In this document: one piece after another, positions 8,939 through 18,388 of the stretch
Numbering within the stretch: the first letter of the stretch is position 1
Layout of the letters: each line of letters starts with the position of its first letter
Assembly: GCF_030405905.1 (NCBI RefSeq)
Contig: NZ_JASATW010000005.1
Span: forward strand, 1-64,000
Reading direction: 5' to 3'
DNA: 64,000 bases
From: Sphaerothrix gracilis
GTDB lineage: Bacteria; Cyanobacteriota; Cyanobacteriia; Phormidesmidales; Phormidesmidaceae
Notes under the pieces: model-generated
What the model saw: only the letters and a program-made list of their open reading frames with translations
Database searches by the model: none
What the model was told of the DNA's origin: nothing
Program-made: the position numbers and the translations under genes

Positions 8939-9050
8939 AAAACAGAGAAAACAGTAATCTGAGGGAACTATAGCCTCTATTGATCAAAAATCTCCGCCGC
9001 CTACCCGGTGATTGACTAAAATTTCAGCAATTTCCCTGAGACCGTGAAGT

Positions 9051-11180
9051 CTAGGAGCCTGCATCCGGAATTGCCCTGACTTGTTGCTGTAAGTCCGCTT
9101 CTGAAAGAACGGGAATGCCTAACTGCTGCGCTTTTTCTAGCTTAGATCCGGCTTCTGCCCCGGCCACAACATAGTCGGTTTTCTTGCTGACAGCGCTGGT
9201 GACTTTGCCACCTGCGGCCTCAATCAGTGCCTTGGCTTCACTGCGCTTAAGCGTAGGCAAGGTCCCCGTCAATACTAAGGTTTTGCCGGACAGCGGTTGC
9301 GGTTGCCCTAGGGCCGTCGTGTCAGCTTGCGCCGCTAGCTGAATCCCGGCTGCTCGCAGCGACTCAATCAGGTTTTGATTAGCGGGTACGCGAAACCACT
9401 GATAGACCGACTGAGCAATTTCAGGGCCAATGCCATACACCGCCGCGATCGCTTCAGTTTCTGCTGTAGCTAGCTGCGCGACTGTGACAAACTGCTCGCT
9501 CAAAAGCTGGGCGTTGACGCTGCCTACGTGGCGAATGCCTAAGCCATAGAGCACTCTCGACCAGGGCTTTTGCTTTGACTGGGCGATCGCCTCTACTAGT
9601 TTTTGCGCTAGCTGCTGACCCATGCGATCTAGCGGCAGCAAGTCGTCTACGGTGAGCTTATAAAGATCGGCGATCGACGCCACGAGTCCTAGCTCCACCC
9701 ACTGCTGCAGCCATTTTTCGCCCAGGCCGCTAATATCCATCGCGTCCCGGCTGGCCCAGTGAATCAGGGCACCCCGGACGATCGCCGGACAGGAACGATT
9801 GACGCAGCGGGTGACGGCCTCTCCCTTCGGTTTGTCCACTGGCTCACCGCATTCTGGGCAGTGGGTTGGCAGCGAGAAAGAACGAGCCTCGGCAGGCCGC
9901 AATTCAGGCAAAATTCGTACCACTTCCGGGATGATTTCGCCCGCCTTGCGGACGATAGCGGTGTCCCCAATATGAATGTCTAGCTCCGCTAGGCGATCGG
10001 CATTGTGCAGCGAGGCGCGGGAGACAGTGGTGCCTGCTAGCTGCACTGGGCTGAGCTCGGCCACTGGCGTAATCGCGCCGGTGCGCCCCACATTAACCGT
10101 GATATTTTGCACCACTGTCGGAGCTTCTTCCGCCGGATATTTCAGCGCCACGGCCCAGCGAGGAAACTTTTGGGTAAAGCCCAGGCGATCTTGCAAGTCT
10201 AGCGAGTTGAGCTTGACGACAACGCCGTCGGTGAGATAGCTGAGCTGCTGCCGCTCGGTAGCCCAGTAGGTGTAGTAAGCCTCAATTTCCTCAGTGCTCT
10301 GGCAGAGTTTGCGATGGGGATTGACTTTGAAGCCAAGCTTTTGCAGCAGTTCGAGGGCATCCCACTGGCTAGCGGGCAGGGGATGAGGCACTGCAGGCGG
10401 TGAGGGAGCGGGAGCGGACTGGGTGGGAGCGAGGGTTTCAAGCTGGAGGGGTTGGTTCCAGTGGGGGATGAGCAGAGTATAGGCGAAAAAGTCGAGCTGG
10501 CGGCGGGCCACGACGCGGGAGTCGAGCTGGCGTAAGGTGCCTGCAGCGGCATTGCGAGGGTTGGCAAACAGGGTTTCTCCGGCAGCTTCCCGGTCTTGAT
10601 TGATCTGCTCAAAAACATCTAAGGGTAAAAAAGCTTCGCCCCGTACTTCAATCTGGGCGGGGGGATTGTGCAGTTTTAGGCGCAGGGGAATGCTGCGGAT
10701 GGTTCTGACATTTTGGGTGATGTCTTCACCAGTAACGCCGTCACCGCGCGTAACGCCACGGGTGAGGATGCCGTTTTCGTAGGTCAGGGCTAGGGCATTG
10801 CCGTCAATTTTCAGCTCAGCCACTGCGGCCACCTGCTCAATATCCGGTTCCAAGCGCCGCCAGCGGTCTTCCCAAGCCTCAAATTCGCCAATGCCAAAGG
10901 CGTTTTCTAAGCTGTAAAGGGGGATATTGTGGCGAACGGAAGTAAACTGGCTGGCGGGTTTTTCACCTACGCGCTGGGTGGGGCTGTCAGGGGTAATTAG
11001 AGCAGGATGCTGGGCTTCTAAGTCTTGCAGTTCCCGGTAGAGCCGATCGTAGACCGGATCTGCCATTTGGGGCGCATCTAGCACGTAATAGGCATAGCTA
11101 GCTTGCTGCAGGAGCGATCGCAGTTCACGGGTTCGCTGCTGAATTGCGGCTGAGGGAAGATCCATAGAGCGACTCGGCAA
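9051..11180 (-). CDS. ligA: NAD-dependent DNA ligase LigA
   Basis: LigA seals nicks in DNA during replication and repair using NAD as the adenylate donor. The 709-residue protein has domain Ia (YYVLDAPQMADPVYDRLYRE), the adenylation motif AELKIDGNAL with Lys124, an OB fold, a four-cysteine zinc finger (CPECGEPV and CVNRSCPA), helix-hairpin-helix segments and a C-terminal BRCT domain (KTLVLTGTLPTLKRSEA). A Pro/Ala-rich insert of about 35 residues sits near residue 245-280 in the adenylation domain. The true start may be Met6 (11165). No partner gene is evident. Confidence 0.97.
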   Translation of the reverse strand: MPSRSMDLPSAAIQQRTRELRSLLQQASYAYYVLDAPQMADPVYDRLYRELQDLEAQHPALITPDSPTQRVGEKPASQFTSVRHNIPLYSLENAFGIGEFEAWEDRWRRLEPDIEQVAAVAELKIDGNALALTYENGILTRGVTRGDGVTGEDITQNVRTIRSIPLRLKLHNPPAQIEVRGEAFLPLDVFEQINQDREAAGETLFANPRNAAAGTLRQLDSRVVARRQLDFFAYTLLIPHWNQPLQLETLAPTQSAPAPSPPAVPHPLPASQWDALELLQKLGFKVNPHRKLCQSTEEIEAYYTYWATERQQLSYLTDGVVVKLNSLDLQDRLGFTQKFPRWAVALKYPAEEAPTVVQNITVNVGRTGAITPVAELSPVQLAGTTVSRASLHNADRLAELDIHIGDTAIVRKAGEIIPEVVRILPELRPAEARSFSLPTHCPECGEPVDKPKGEAVTRCVNRSCPAIVRGALIHWASRDAMDISGLGEKWLQQWVELGLVASIADLYKLTVDDLLPLDRMGQQLAQKLVEAIAQSKQKPWSRVLYGLGIRHVGSVNAQLLSEQFVTVAQLATAETEAIAAVYGIGPEIAQSVYQWFRVPANQNLIESLRAAGIQLAAQADTTALGQPQPLSGKTLVLTGTLPTLKRSEAKALIEAAGGKVTSAVSKKTDYVVAGAEAGSKLEKAQQLGIPVLSEADLQQQVRAIPDAGS

Positions 11181-11303
11181 ACAAACAAACTTGCAAACAC
11201 AGCTAGCTCAACGCCAGCCGGACACCGAGAGATTGTAAGGCATTCTCTCTGGCATTTGCCATTGTCAGAGAGGCAATTATCAACCAGAAAAAAACAGAGA
11301 AAA

Positions 11304-11337
11304 CAAAAAAGGCGATCGCCTAGCTGAGCGATCGCCC
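11304..11337 (-). terminator. Rho-independent terminator built from two HIP1 copies
   Basis: GGCGATCGC at 11311-11319 pairs perfectly with GCGATCGCC at 11328-11336 across an 8-base loop. On the minus strand it is followed by six T's (11305-11310). It lies about 50 bases after the stop of the PEP-CTERM gene. Confidence 0.8.
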
Positions 11338-11386
11338 TTTGTCTTCAGTCATCTACAAATTCAGTCATCTACAGGAACAACTAGCC

Positions 11387-12313
11387 TTAGACCGTTTGCG
11401 ATCGGCGCAGGCCAAACAGTCCTAGCAGGCTCAAAGCTGCCAAACTACCTACCATACCGGGTTCAGGCACAGACGTTACCGCCAGTCCTATCAGCTGCTT
11501 GTCGTCATCACCAAAGTCTCCAATCGCCGTTGCCCCACCCGAGGCGAGATCAACGGAGTAGAGGGTAGAGCCAGAAGCCGCATAGGCAATATTCGCGCCT
11601 TCGGTGGGAGAGAATATGTCAAAACCCCCCAGGGCATTGAAATCAATTCCCAAACTGCCAATGGTGCTGAGGCCGCCAGCGTTTGCCGGATTTTGCAGAT
11701 TCAGCGTGTCGAGAACATAGTCAATGGCATAGAGCTGAGTCGCTCGCCCTGCAGGAGCACCAAAAAAGGAGTTGATGTAGCCTGCCGCCGTCACGTTGGG
11801 ATCAACTCCAAAATTAGGATCGCCCGCAACATAGGCCAAGGTGCCGTCAGGTTGGACACCGGGGGTATTGGGGTCAAAGTCTGCAATCTCACCCGTATCG
11901 ACGTTGATCCGAAAGTTTTGGTCGTTGGTTCCCTCTAGCCGCAGGCGATCGGCAGCCGGATTAAAGTCAAACCCAGACTGCTGGCCGCCGCTATAAGACA
12001 GCGGCGACAGCGTGCTTTGGAACGTAGCGGCTCCGGTTTTGATGTCAATAGTGTAGATATCGTCTGTATCAGTAATGCCGTAGAGCAGTCGATTGGCAGG
12101 GCGAAAGTCAATACCCAACAGGGAACCGTTGATCCCGGTTACGTTGAGGGTTTTGATAGTGCTGGGATTTTCCAGATCAAAATACAGGATGGAATTGCTG
12201 TCGTCTAGCCCAAACAGCCGCGTGGTAGCTGCTTCAGCAGCCTGATGACCCAGCAAGCTGAGAGCTGCTGCCGTCATCAAGCCAGCGACGAAACCGAACT
12301 GTCTTACTTTCAT
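11387..12313 (-). CDS. DUF4394 beta-propeller-like protein with PEP-CTERM anchor
   Basis: This 308-residue exported protein has a signal peptide (residues 1-28, ending HQAAEAA). Its body contains repeated blocks such as LFGLDDSNSILYFDLENP, GIDFRPANRLLYGITD and AIDYVLDTLNLQ, which match DUF4394. The C-terminus is a PEP-CTERM sorting signal: VPEPG, a hydrophobic segment and a basic end (RRSQ). In bacteria with exosortase this signal directs the protein to the cell surface, often together with exopolysaccharide. The role of the body domain is unknown. A strong terminator follows, so it is probably transcribed alone. Confidence 0.88.
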   Translation of the reverse strand: MKVRQFGFVAGLMTAAALSLLGHQAAEAATTRLFGLDDSNSILYFDLENPSTIKTLNVTGINGSLLGIDFRPANRLLYGITDTDDIYTIDIKTGAATFQSTLSPLSYSGGQQSGFDFNPAADRLRLEGTNDQNFRINVDTGEIADFDPNTPGVQPDGTLAYVAGDPNFGVDPNVTAAGYINSFFGAPAGRATQLYAIDYVLDTLNLQNPANAGGLSTIGSLGIDFNALGGFDIFSPTEGANIAYAASGSTLYSVDLASGGATAIGDFGDDDKQLIGLAVTSVPEPGMVGSLAALSLLGLFGLRRSQTV

Positions 12314-12819
12314 AGAACCTCACAAAGGAGTAGCGGTATTCATAAGCAGACAGACAGCAAAAAAGACAATAGAGGTAGAGTCATCACTTCATAGAACAAG
12401 TAAGTCTGTCCAAGCTCTCCGTGTTTTTGCAGTTGTCTGCTAGTAATACGGAGGGGGCCGTCACGCAGATACTTCACCAAAACATGATTTATGAAAGCTT
12501 CATATATGAGCCGTAAAGCAGTAAGACTGTAAAGCTGCAATGAAGCCGTCAGTACAGTAGCTGAGTTACCGCCAACGCCAACGTCGGACAAGCAAAGCCA
12601 GATTCCGCTTTTACCAGTTTCTTTTGCCAGCTTGAAAACACTTAAGCATGCTGAATTTACCAGAGTCTACCCAAGCAGACTTTCTTTGGCAGTAGCATTG
12701 CGGTTTTGCTCATCTAGTTTGACTTTGGAAATCCGCGCAAATACCAAGACGCTTTATTAACTATTAGCTAACGCTCAAGCTAAATTAGACCCAGATTGGG
12801 AACCATGAGGTTGGCAAGG

Positions 12820-12837
12820 CTCAGCAGCTTTGCTGAG
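12820..12837. other. Perfect 7-bp stem-loop
   Basis: CTCAGCA at 12820-12826 pairs with TGCTGAG at 12831-12837 across the loop GCTT. No T-run follows on either strand, so it is not a standard terminator. Its function is unknown. Confidence 0.5.
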
Positions 12838-12991
12838 TTCTAGATAGCACTATCAGCCATTTCTCTGATTGAGATTTAGACATAGCAGGGTTATTCTGAT
12901 TAAATAAAAACCTTAGATATTCAGCATTTGATCCTGACTTATCAAGCTTTTCGGTGCTAAACACTCAATAGGCAGACCTAATTATTTGCAG

Positions 12992-13068
12992 ATGGGTAAA
13001 GCCTGCCGGGTATAGCTGTGCTCAAGTGACAGCGAACCCATGCGGGTGTTGAGTTTCGTTTCTCAACC
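12992..13068 (+). promoter_or_regulatory. Candidate structured leader RNA before the histidine kinase
   Basis: An outer stem ATGGGT/ACCCAT (12992-12997 with 13036-13041) encloses GCTGT/ACAGC (13015-13019 with 13029-13033). The block ACCC at 13036-13039 could pair instead with GGGT at 13008-13011, so two foldings compete. A second hairpin GTTGAG/CTCAAC follows at 13048-13053 and 13062-13067. I do not recognise a known riboswitch class. The element ends about 95 bases before the kinase start. Confidence 0.4.
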
Positions 13069-13162
13069 GTAACTTATACTTGACACTCACTCATGTTTAA
13101 CGGCGCCTACCTACTTAAAGAAAACTTATCTCTTTCATGCCGTAGTCAATATTCGTAGAAGC

Positions 13163-14875
13163 ATGGCGCTCAGAATTTTTTATCCTAAAAACTACAATTC
13201 GGCCCATAGAACCTTCAACAAGATCAATAAGTTTCGTTCTAAGTCGCTGCAAAAAGGAACAGAGCAAGCCAACAAATTTCAGCTATTAAGATATTTTGCA
13301 ATTAGTGGATTCATTGCATTTGTTTTAACCGCGATCGCCCTCAACCATTTTTACCATCATCAGTCGGTTAAAAATCTCATTCACCTGACCGAAGAACAAA
13401 ATGTTGCCCTGACCAAATCATTTTCCAATACGCTTTGGCCAGAATTTTCCATTTTTTTACAGTCCACTGGTCCGCTGAGCGATCAGGAACTCAAGCATCA
13501 CCCCAAGATGGCTGAGATGCAGCAAGCTGTCTTTGCCCAGATGAAGGGACTGTCTGTTGCCAAAGTAAAAGTTTTTGATTTAGAGGGGAGAACCGTTTTT
13601 TCCACTAACGCTGCTCAGATTGGAGCCGACAAGAGTCAATCTAGCGGGTTTATGGCGGCGAGAGCTGGCGAAGTTGTGAGTCAGCTAGGGCATCGAGACT
13701 CATTTCAATCGATTCAGGGTCAGTTGAAAGAACCAGATTTGCTTTCCAGCTATGTGCCGATTGTTTCAGGGGCAGAGGCCGAGGTTCAGGGTGTGCTCGA
13801 GCTGTATAGCGACGTTACGCCTTTGATGAGTCAAATCTATCAAACTCAGCGAACTATTCTGTTGGGCAGCTTTGTTATTCTGATTGGACTCTACAGTGCT
13901 CTGTTTTTAGTGATTAAGCGAGCCGATCAGATGATTAAGCAGCAGCACGAGGCTTTGCAAAAGTCGCAGATTGACTACAAAAGGCAGGCCAGTATTTTAG
14001 AGACAACCCTCAGCAACCTGCGGCAGACACAAACTCAGCTAGTTCACAGCGAGAAAATGTCGAGTCTAGGTCAGATGGTGGCAGGCGTAGCCCACGAAAT
14101 CAACAACCCGGCTGGCTTCATATACGGCAACCTTCAATATCTTACCCAGCAGTTTAATGAACTGACGGAGCTGCTTAGGCTTTATCAAAAACACTATCCG
14201 GCACCTGTAGCCGAAATCGCTGCCCAGGTTGAGGACATAGACATAGAGTTCGTGATTGCTGATTTGCCCCGTTCATTAGAGTCTATGCAGATAGGGGCCG
14301 AGCGAATTCGACAGATTGTGCTTTCACTGCGAAACTTTTCCCGCCTCGATCGCGCGGGCATTGATAAGTTTGACCTACATCAGGGGCTAGAAGATACGCT
14401 ACTGCTGCTGCAAAACCGGCTCAAGGGTAAAACAAACTATGCCGCCATTAAAATTGTCAAGCACTACGGAACGCTGCCGCTGATTGCAGCCCACGCCGGA
14501 CAGCTCAATCAGGTGTTTATGAATCTGCTGAATAACGCAATTGATGCTATTCGAGAAAAACAGCTTGAACAGATAAAGACTGGCGATCGCAGCAGTCCAG
14601 CAGAGATTGAAATTTCAACCCAGGCAGCGGGCGATCGCATTTGCCTCAAGATTCGAGACACGGGTTGCGGTCTGTCTGAAAAAACGCGCGCTAAGATTTT
14701 CGATCCCTTCTTCACCACCAAGCCCGTCGGCAAGGGGACGGGGCTAGGTTTGTCAATCAGCTATCAGGTGATTACCCAAAACCATCGAGGCCAGATAAAA
14801 TGTGAGTCGGCCTCAGGCGCAGGAACCACGTTCATCCTGACGCTGCCTGTGCAGCAGCCTGAAGCTAGCCCCTAA
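13163..14875 (+). CDS. Membrane sensor histidine kinase
   Basis: The 570-residue protein has a first membrane segment near residues 47-67, an extracytoplasmic sensor region to about residue 225 and a second membrane segment (ILLGSFVILIGLYSALFLVI). A coiled coil follows, then the phospho-acceptor box VAGVAHEINNPAG with His311. The ATPase domain has the N-box NAIDAI, G1 DTGCGLS and G2 GKGTGLGLS. The H-box form HEINNP is that of kinases related to NtrB and DctB-like proteins. No response regulator is adjacent, so the partner lies elsewhere. A possible structured leader lies upstream. Confidence 0.92.
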   Translation: MALRIFYPKNYNSAHRTFNKINKFRSKSLQKGTEQANKFQLLRYFAISGFIAFVLTAIALNHFYHHQSVKNLIHLTEEQNVALTKSFSNTLWPEFSIFLQSTGPLSDQELKHHPKMAEMQQAVFAQMKGLSVAKVKVFDLEGRTVFSTNAAQIGADKSQSSGFMAARAGEVVSQLGHRDSFQSIQGQLKEPDLLSSYVPIVSGAEAEVQGVLELYSDVTPLMSQIYQTQRTILLGSFVILIGLYSALFLVIKRADQMIKQQHEALQKSQIDYKRQASILETTLSNLRQTQTQLVHSEKMSSLGQMVAGVAHEINNPAGFIYGNLQYLTQQFNELTELLRLYQKHYPAPVAEIAAQVEDIDIEFVIADLPRSLESMQIGAERIRQIVLSLRNFSRLDRAGIDKFDLHQGLEDTLLLLQNRLKGKTNYAAIKIVKHYGTLPLIAAHAGQLNQVFMNLLNNAIDAIREKQLEQIKTGDRSSPAEIEISTQAAGDRICLKIRDTGCGLSEKTRAKIFDPFFTTKPVGKGTGLGLSISYQVITQNHRGQIKCESASGAGTTFILTLPVQQPEASP

Positions 14876-14894
14876 GTTAAGCAGCCTTGCGTTT

Positions 14895-15677
14895 ATGCAG
14901 CGCTACAGACAGGTTTTGTGGCTTTTTTGGAGTACGGCGATCGCAGCCGAACTAGAGTATCGGCTCAATTTTTTAATTGCTGCTCTCAGCAGCTTGGGTA
15001 GTTTGGCAGGCAGTCTGTTTGGCCTGTTTCTCTTCTACCAGACGGGCTACGAGTTTCAGAACTGGAACTGGGAAGAGGCCCTGATTGTCTTAGGCATTTT
15101 CACGATGCTGCAGGGCTTTGCTGCCACGTTTTTGGCCCCCAATCTCAACAAAATTGTCAGGCATGTGCAGGAAGGCACCCTTGATTTTGTCTTGCTCAAG
15201 CCGGTGAGCTCTCAGTTTTGGCTTTCAACCCGAGCTCTCTCACCCTGGGGCGTCACCGATTTGTTTTTTGGTCTAGGCACGATCGTCTATGCGGGCAGTC
15301 GGCTCGGCTTAGAGGCTTCTGCTTACTTGTGGGGGCTGCCGCCTTTGCTGTTGGGAGCGGTGAGTCTCTACAGCCTGTGGTTCATGCTGGGAGCTACCAG
15401 CATCTGGTTTGTCAAAATTTATAATGTAACTGAGGTTTTGCGCGGCCTAATTGAGGCGGGACGGTTTCCGATGGCAGCCTATCCGGCTGCCTACCGCGTC
15501 TTTTTCACCTTCATCGTGCCCGTGGCCTTTTTGACCACGGTGCCAGCAGAAACCCTGCTGCAGCGAGTAGACTGGGGCTGGCTTTTGGGGTCAGCACTTT
15601 TAGCAGCCGCTCTGTTTCAGGTTTCTCGCTGGTTTTGGCGCTTTGCCCTGCAGTTTTATACCAGTGCCTCTAGCTAA
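14895..15677 (+). CDS. ABC-2 type transporter permease (COG3694-like)
   Basis: The 260-residue integral membrane protein has about six hydrophobic segments. The block VRHVQEGTLDFVLLKPVSSQ is characteristic of the ABC-2_2 permease family, whose members work with a second permease and an ATPase in drug or lipid export. Neither partner is next to it, so the complex is encoded at scattered sites. It begins 19 bases after the kinase stop, and its own stop overlaps the start of the ferredoxin gene by one base, suggesting co-transcription with both. Confidence 0.82.
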   Translation: MQRYRQVLWLFWSTAIAAELEYRLNFLIAALSSLGSLAGSLFGLFLFYQTGYEFQNWNWEEALIVLGIFTMLQGFAATFLAPNLNKIVRHVQEGTLDFVLLKPVSSQFWLSTRALSPWGVTDLFFGLGTIVYAGSRLGLEASAYLWGLPPLLLGAVSLYSLWFMLGATSIWFVKIYNVTEVLRGLIEAGRFPMAAYPAAYRVFFTFIVPVAFLTTVPAETLLQRVDWGWLLGSALLAAALFQVSRWFWRFALQFYTSASS

Positions 15678-15949
15678 TGGAACAGCAGATTTTAGTTTGT
15701 CAGAATCGGAGCTGTCGCCGCTATGGATCAGCTCAGGTTCTGAGAGCGTTTCAACAGGCGGGCGTTGAGGCAGAACGGAGTGGCTGCTTAGGTCAGTGCG
15801 GCAATGGGCCGATGGTCTTGGTTTTGCCTGAAGAAATTTGGTATGACCGCGTGATTCCCCGCCAAGTAGACAAAATTGTAGAGCAGCATTTGCAGCAGGG
15901 GCTACCAGTGCGATCGCTGCTGTATAGGAAATTTCATCATGGAGGCTGA
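15677..15949 (+). CDS. Thioredoxin-like [2Fe-2S] ferredoxin
   Basis: This 90-residue protein has the cysteine pattern CQNRSC near the N-terminus and CLGQCGNGP in the middle. These four cysteines ligate a [2Fe-2S] cluster in the thioredoxin-fold ferredoxins related to the NuoE/HoxE C-terminal domain. The start ATG overlaps the stop of the ABC permease gene (TAATG). It probably carries electrons to an unidentified partner; cyanobacterial copies are generally orphan genes. Confidence 0.88.
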   Translation: MEQQILVCQNRSCRRYGSAQVLRAFQQAGVEAERSGCLGQCGNGPMVLVLPEEIWYDRVIPRQVDKIVEQHLQQGLPVRSLLYRKFHHGG

Positions 15950-16040
15950 GGGTAAGAGTCTGTCGGTATCAGTGATGAGTCAGATAAAGGCGACGCGGCG
16001 ACGCGGGGATTCGCCGCCGACATTTGGGCTGGGCCAACGG

Positions 16041-18269
16041 CTACTCCTTTTGTAAAAGCTGGGAGAAAGCAAGGTCTTCAGAAGCCAGCACAAAGATAGT
16101 GGGAGGGAGCTTGGCGGTCATGTGCTGCAGCTTTTCGTAGTATTGGCTGAAGTTTTCATCCGGTCTGGCTAGGCCTAGAAAAATGAGGTCGGCTTTGCGA
16201 GAGGAAGTCAACAGAATCTGATCAAAGGGTCTATTGTCGGCAATGATCACCTGGGAGGTCGCGCCAATGCGCAGGCTATCTGCCAAGCTCTCTAGGTTGA
16301 TTTTGGCCGCATCTGCCGCCGCTTGGTTGGGGACGACCAGTTTTAGGCTCACCTCCGCGCCCATCCACTGCAGACTAGTACGCATCAGGTAGGCCAGAAT
16401 TAGCATCAGGCCGCCGTTGTCCTGCAGGCCGCCCCACCAGACGTCAATTCGGCGACGCCGCAGGAGGGGATAGGTGCCAAAGCTGCTCTGTTCTGGATCG
16501 GCTCGCAGAATCACAATGTTGCGTTTGGCCTGATGGCATTTGGCAATAAACTGGCAGTAGCGATCGCGGCTCTCTGGATTTTCCGTATCGCCAATCAAGA
16601 TTGTGTTAGGCACGAGCTGACCGATACCATACGCCTCAACCAGATTCTCTGCGCCCTCAAATGGACCCGGTGCTGTCACTAGCCGCACCATAGCCTGAAT
16701 ACCGTGTCGCTCTAAATAGTCTTGAATAGTGGCCTCCATTGTTTCCTGCTGGGCCACGCTGCGGGAACCGCTGGGAATGACGCTGGCTACAGTGATTAAA
16801 CCTCGGTTGTGGGTGAGCGCAGCGGCTAGCTCAATCAGGTGCCAACGGCGGGTAGGAGCGCCGGAAAAAACCAGGATGTGGGGCCGCCAGTTTTTAGCAT
16901 CAGGCGTTTTCTGAATGTTGTAGAGGCCAGTGCGCACTAAGGTCATCCACAGTCCCTGACGCACATCCCCCCAGGTGGCGCTCAGCTCTCGCCGCTCCAG
17001 CCAGATATAAATGCCTAAAACAATCAGAGCCGCGACAATAGTGGCGATCGCGTTAATCAAAAACATGATCGCCAAGCAGCCTACTGCCCCTGCCAGCGAT
17101 AGCGACCAGTGCACCTTGAAACTAGGGCGAAAAGAGGGACTTTGCAAAAAGCCCTCCACCCCCGCCGTCACGTTTAACACCATATAGGTGGTGAGAAAAA
17201 ACATGGTTAGCACTGGGGCAATTAGGTTGAGATCTCCCAGCGAAACCGCCGCCAGCGCAATTCCCAGGGTAAACAGGGTGCCCAAGCGCGGCTCGTCACT
17301 AGGGCCGCTGCCATTGCCCAACCACCGCAGTTTTTTCGGCAAAATGCCGTCGCGGGCTAGGGCCTGCAGCACGCGCGGGGCACCAAGGATGCTGCCAATA
17401 GCGCTAGAGAGAGTCGCCCCCCAAACCCCCAATAAAATCGCGTCGCCCCAAAAGGCCATACGGCGCATGACCAGAGGTTCGGCAATCAGTGTGGCCGGAT
17501 CGGCCCACCAGTTGAGCAGAAACGGAATGCCCATGTAGATGACATAGCCGGTACCGATAGCAGCCAGAGTGCCTACGGGAATCGCCCGGATCGGATCGCG
17601 CAAATCCCCCGACATGTTGACCCCGGACATGATGCCTGTCACTGCCGGAAAAAATACCGCCAGCACCGCCCAAAAGTTGACAGAACCAGGTACCTCAGTG
17701 ACAGGAAGGGACGTAGGTGCAACGGGTTCGCCAAAGATCAGCGATACCAGAGATACCAAAATTGCCGCCATAATCACGTACTGGGCTTTGATGGCAATCT
17801 CCGCCGACTGCAAGGCCAGCGCCGTGACCAAAACAGTGGTAATTACGGCAATCAGGGTCAGATTGAGGCTGGGAAAGACCTGCACCAGACTCTCAGCAAA
17901 GCCAATGGTATAGAGCGCTACTGAGAGGGCCTGGGCAAAGTAGAGTGGAATTCCTACTGCGCCTCCGGTTTCAATGCCTAGAGAACGACTGATCATGTAG
18001 TAGGCACCGCCTGCCTTGACTACTTGATCAGTGGCGATCGCGCTAATCGAAAGCCCGGTGAGAAAGGTAATGCTCGTCGAGATGGTGACAATGACCAGAG
18101 TGCCAACTAAACCCACATGCCCCACCACCCAGCCAAAGCGCAGATACATAATCACGCCGAGGATAGTCAAAATAGAGGGGGTGAAAACACCGCCAAACAT
18201 CGTCAATCCAGCAGCACTGGCCTCTGGCTTGGAAATAACAACGTTGGATTCTGAGCGACGAGAAGGCAT
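16041..18269 (-). CDS. SLC12-like amino acid/cation-chloride transporter
   Basis: The 742-residue protein has about twelve membrane segments beginning with FTPSILTILGVIMYLRFGWVV, which is typical of the SLC12 branch of the APC superfamily. The later block GVNMSGDLRDP and a cytoplasmic C-terminal domain from about residue 440 also fit. Animal relatives are Na-K-Cl and K-Cl cotransporters; the bacterial substrate is not established. The C-terminal domain (ILVFSGAPTRRWHLIELAAAL) is nucleotide-binding-like. It is divergent from the carotenoid oxygenase gene across 119 bp. Confidence 0.87.
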   Translation of the reverse strand: MPSRRSESNVVISKPEASAAGLTMFGGVFTPSILTILGVIMYLRFGWVVGHVGLVGTLVIVTISTSITFLTGLSISAIATDQVVKAGGAYYMISRSLGIETGGAVGIPLYFAQALSVALYTIGFAESLVQVFPSLNLTLIAVITTVLVTALALQSAEIAIKAQYVIMAAILVSLVSLIFGEPVAPTSLPVTEVPGSVNFWAVLAVFFPAVTGIMSGVNMSGDLRDPIRAIPVGTLAAIGTGYVIYMGIPFLLNWWADPATLIAEPLVMRRMAFWGDAILLGVWGATLSSAIGSILGAPRVLQALARDGILPKKLRWLGNGSGPSDEPRLGTLFTLGIALAAVSLGDLNLIAPVLTMFFLTTYMVLNVTAGVEGFLQSPSFRPSFKVHWSLSLAGAVGCLAIMFLINAIATIVAALIVLGIYIWLERRELSATWGDVRQGLWMTLVRTGLYNIQKTPDAKNWRPHILVFSGAPTRRWHLIELAAALTHNRGLITVASVIPSGSRSVAQQETMEATIQDYLERHGIQAMVRLVTAPGPFEGAENLVEAYGIGQLVPNTILIGDTENPESRDRYCQFIAKCHQAKRNIVILRADPEQSSFGTYPLLRRRRIDVWWGGLQDNGGLMLILAYLMRTSLQWMGAEVSLKLVVPNQAAADAAKINLESLADSLRIGATSQVIIADNRPFDQILLTSSRKADLIFLGLARPDENFSQYYEKLQHMTAKLPPTIFVLASEDLAFSQLLQKE

Positions 18270-18388
18270 CTGCTAGGCCCTAGTATTTTATTAGGCGAAG
18301 GAAAACGTCTGCCCACCATCATGCCTAAAGACTGGCGCATCGACTAGTTTTCTAGACTGTGTAAACATATATAAAGCAGCTTTTCATT

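Larger units (their letters stand above)
12314..13162. other. Long intergenic region with structured candidates
   Basis: About 850 bp separates the divergent PEP-CTERM and histidine-kinase genes. I see no supported coding region; an 83-codon minus-strand frame at 12340-12591 has no recognisable features. The region holds a perfect small hairpin at 12820-12837 and a multi-stem element at 12992-13068, listed separately. Confidence 0.6.

Noticed and set aside
12340..12591. An 83-codon minus-strand frame before the kinase
   Set aside because: No ribosome-binding site, motif or known family; low confidence of coding.
12992..13068. A c-di-GMP or glutamine riboswitch at the kinase leader
   Set aside because: The conserved bases of those classes (GGGCAAACC/GAAA-tetraloop parts; the glnA-type core) are not present, although the region is structured.
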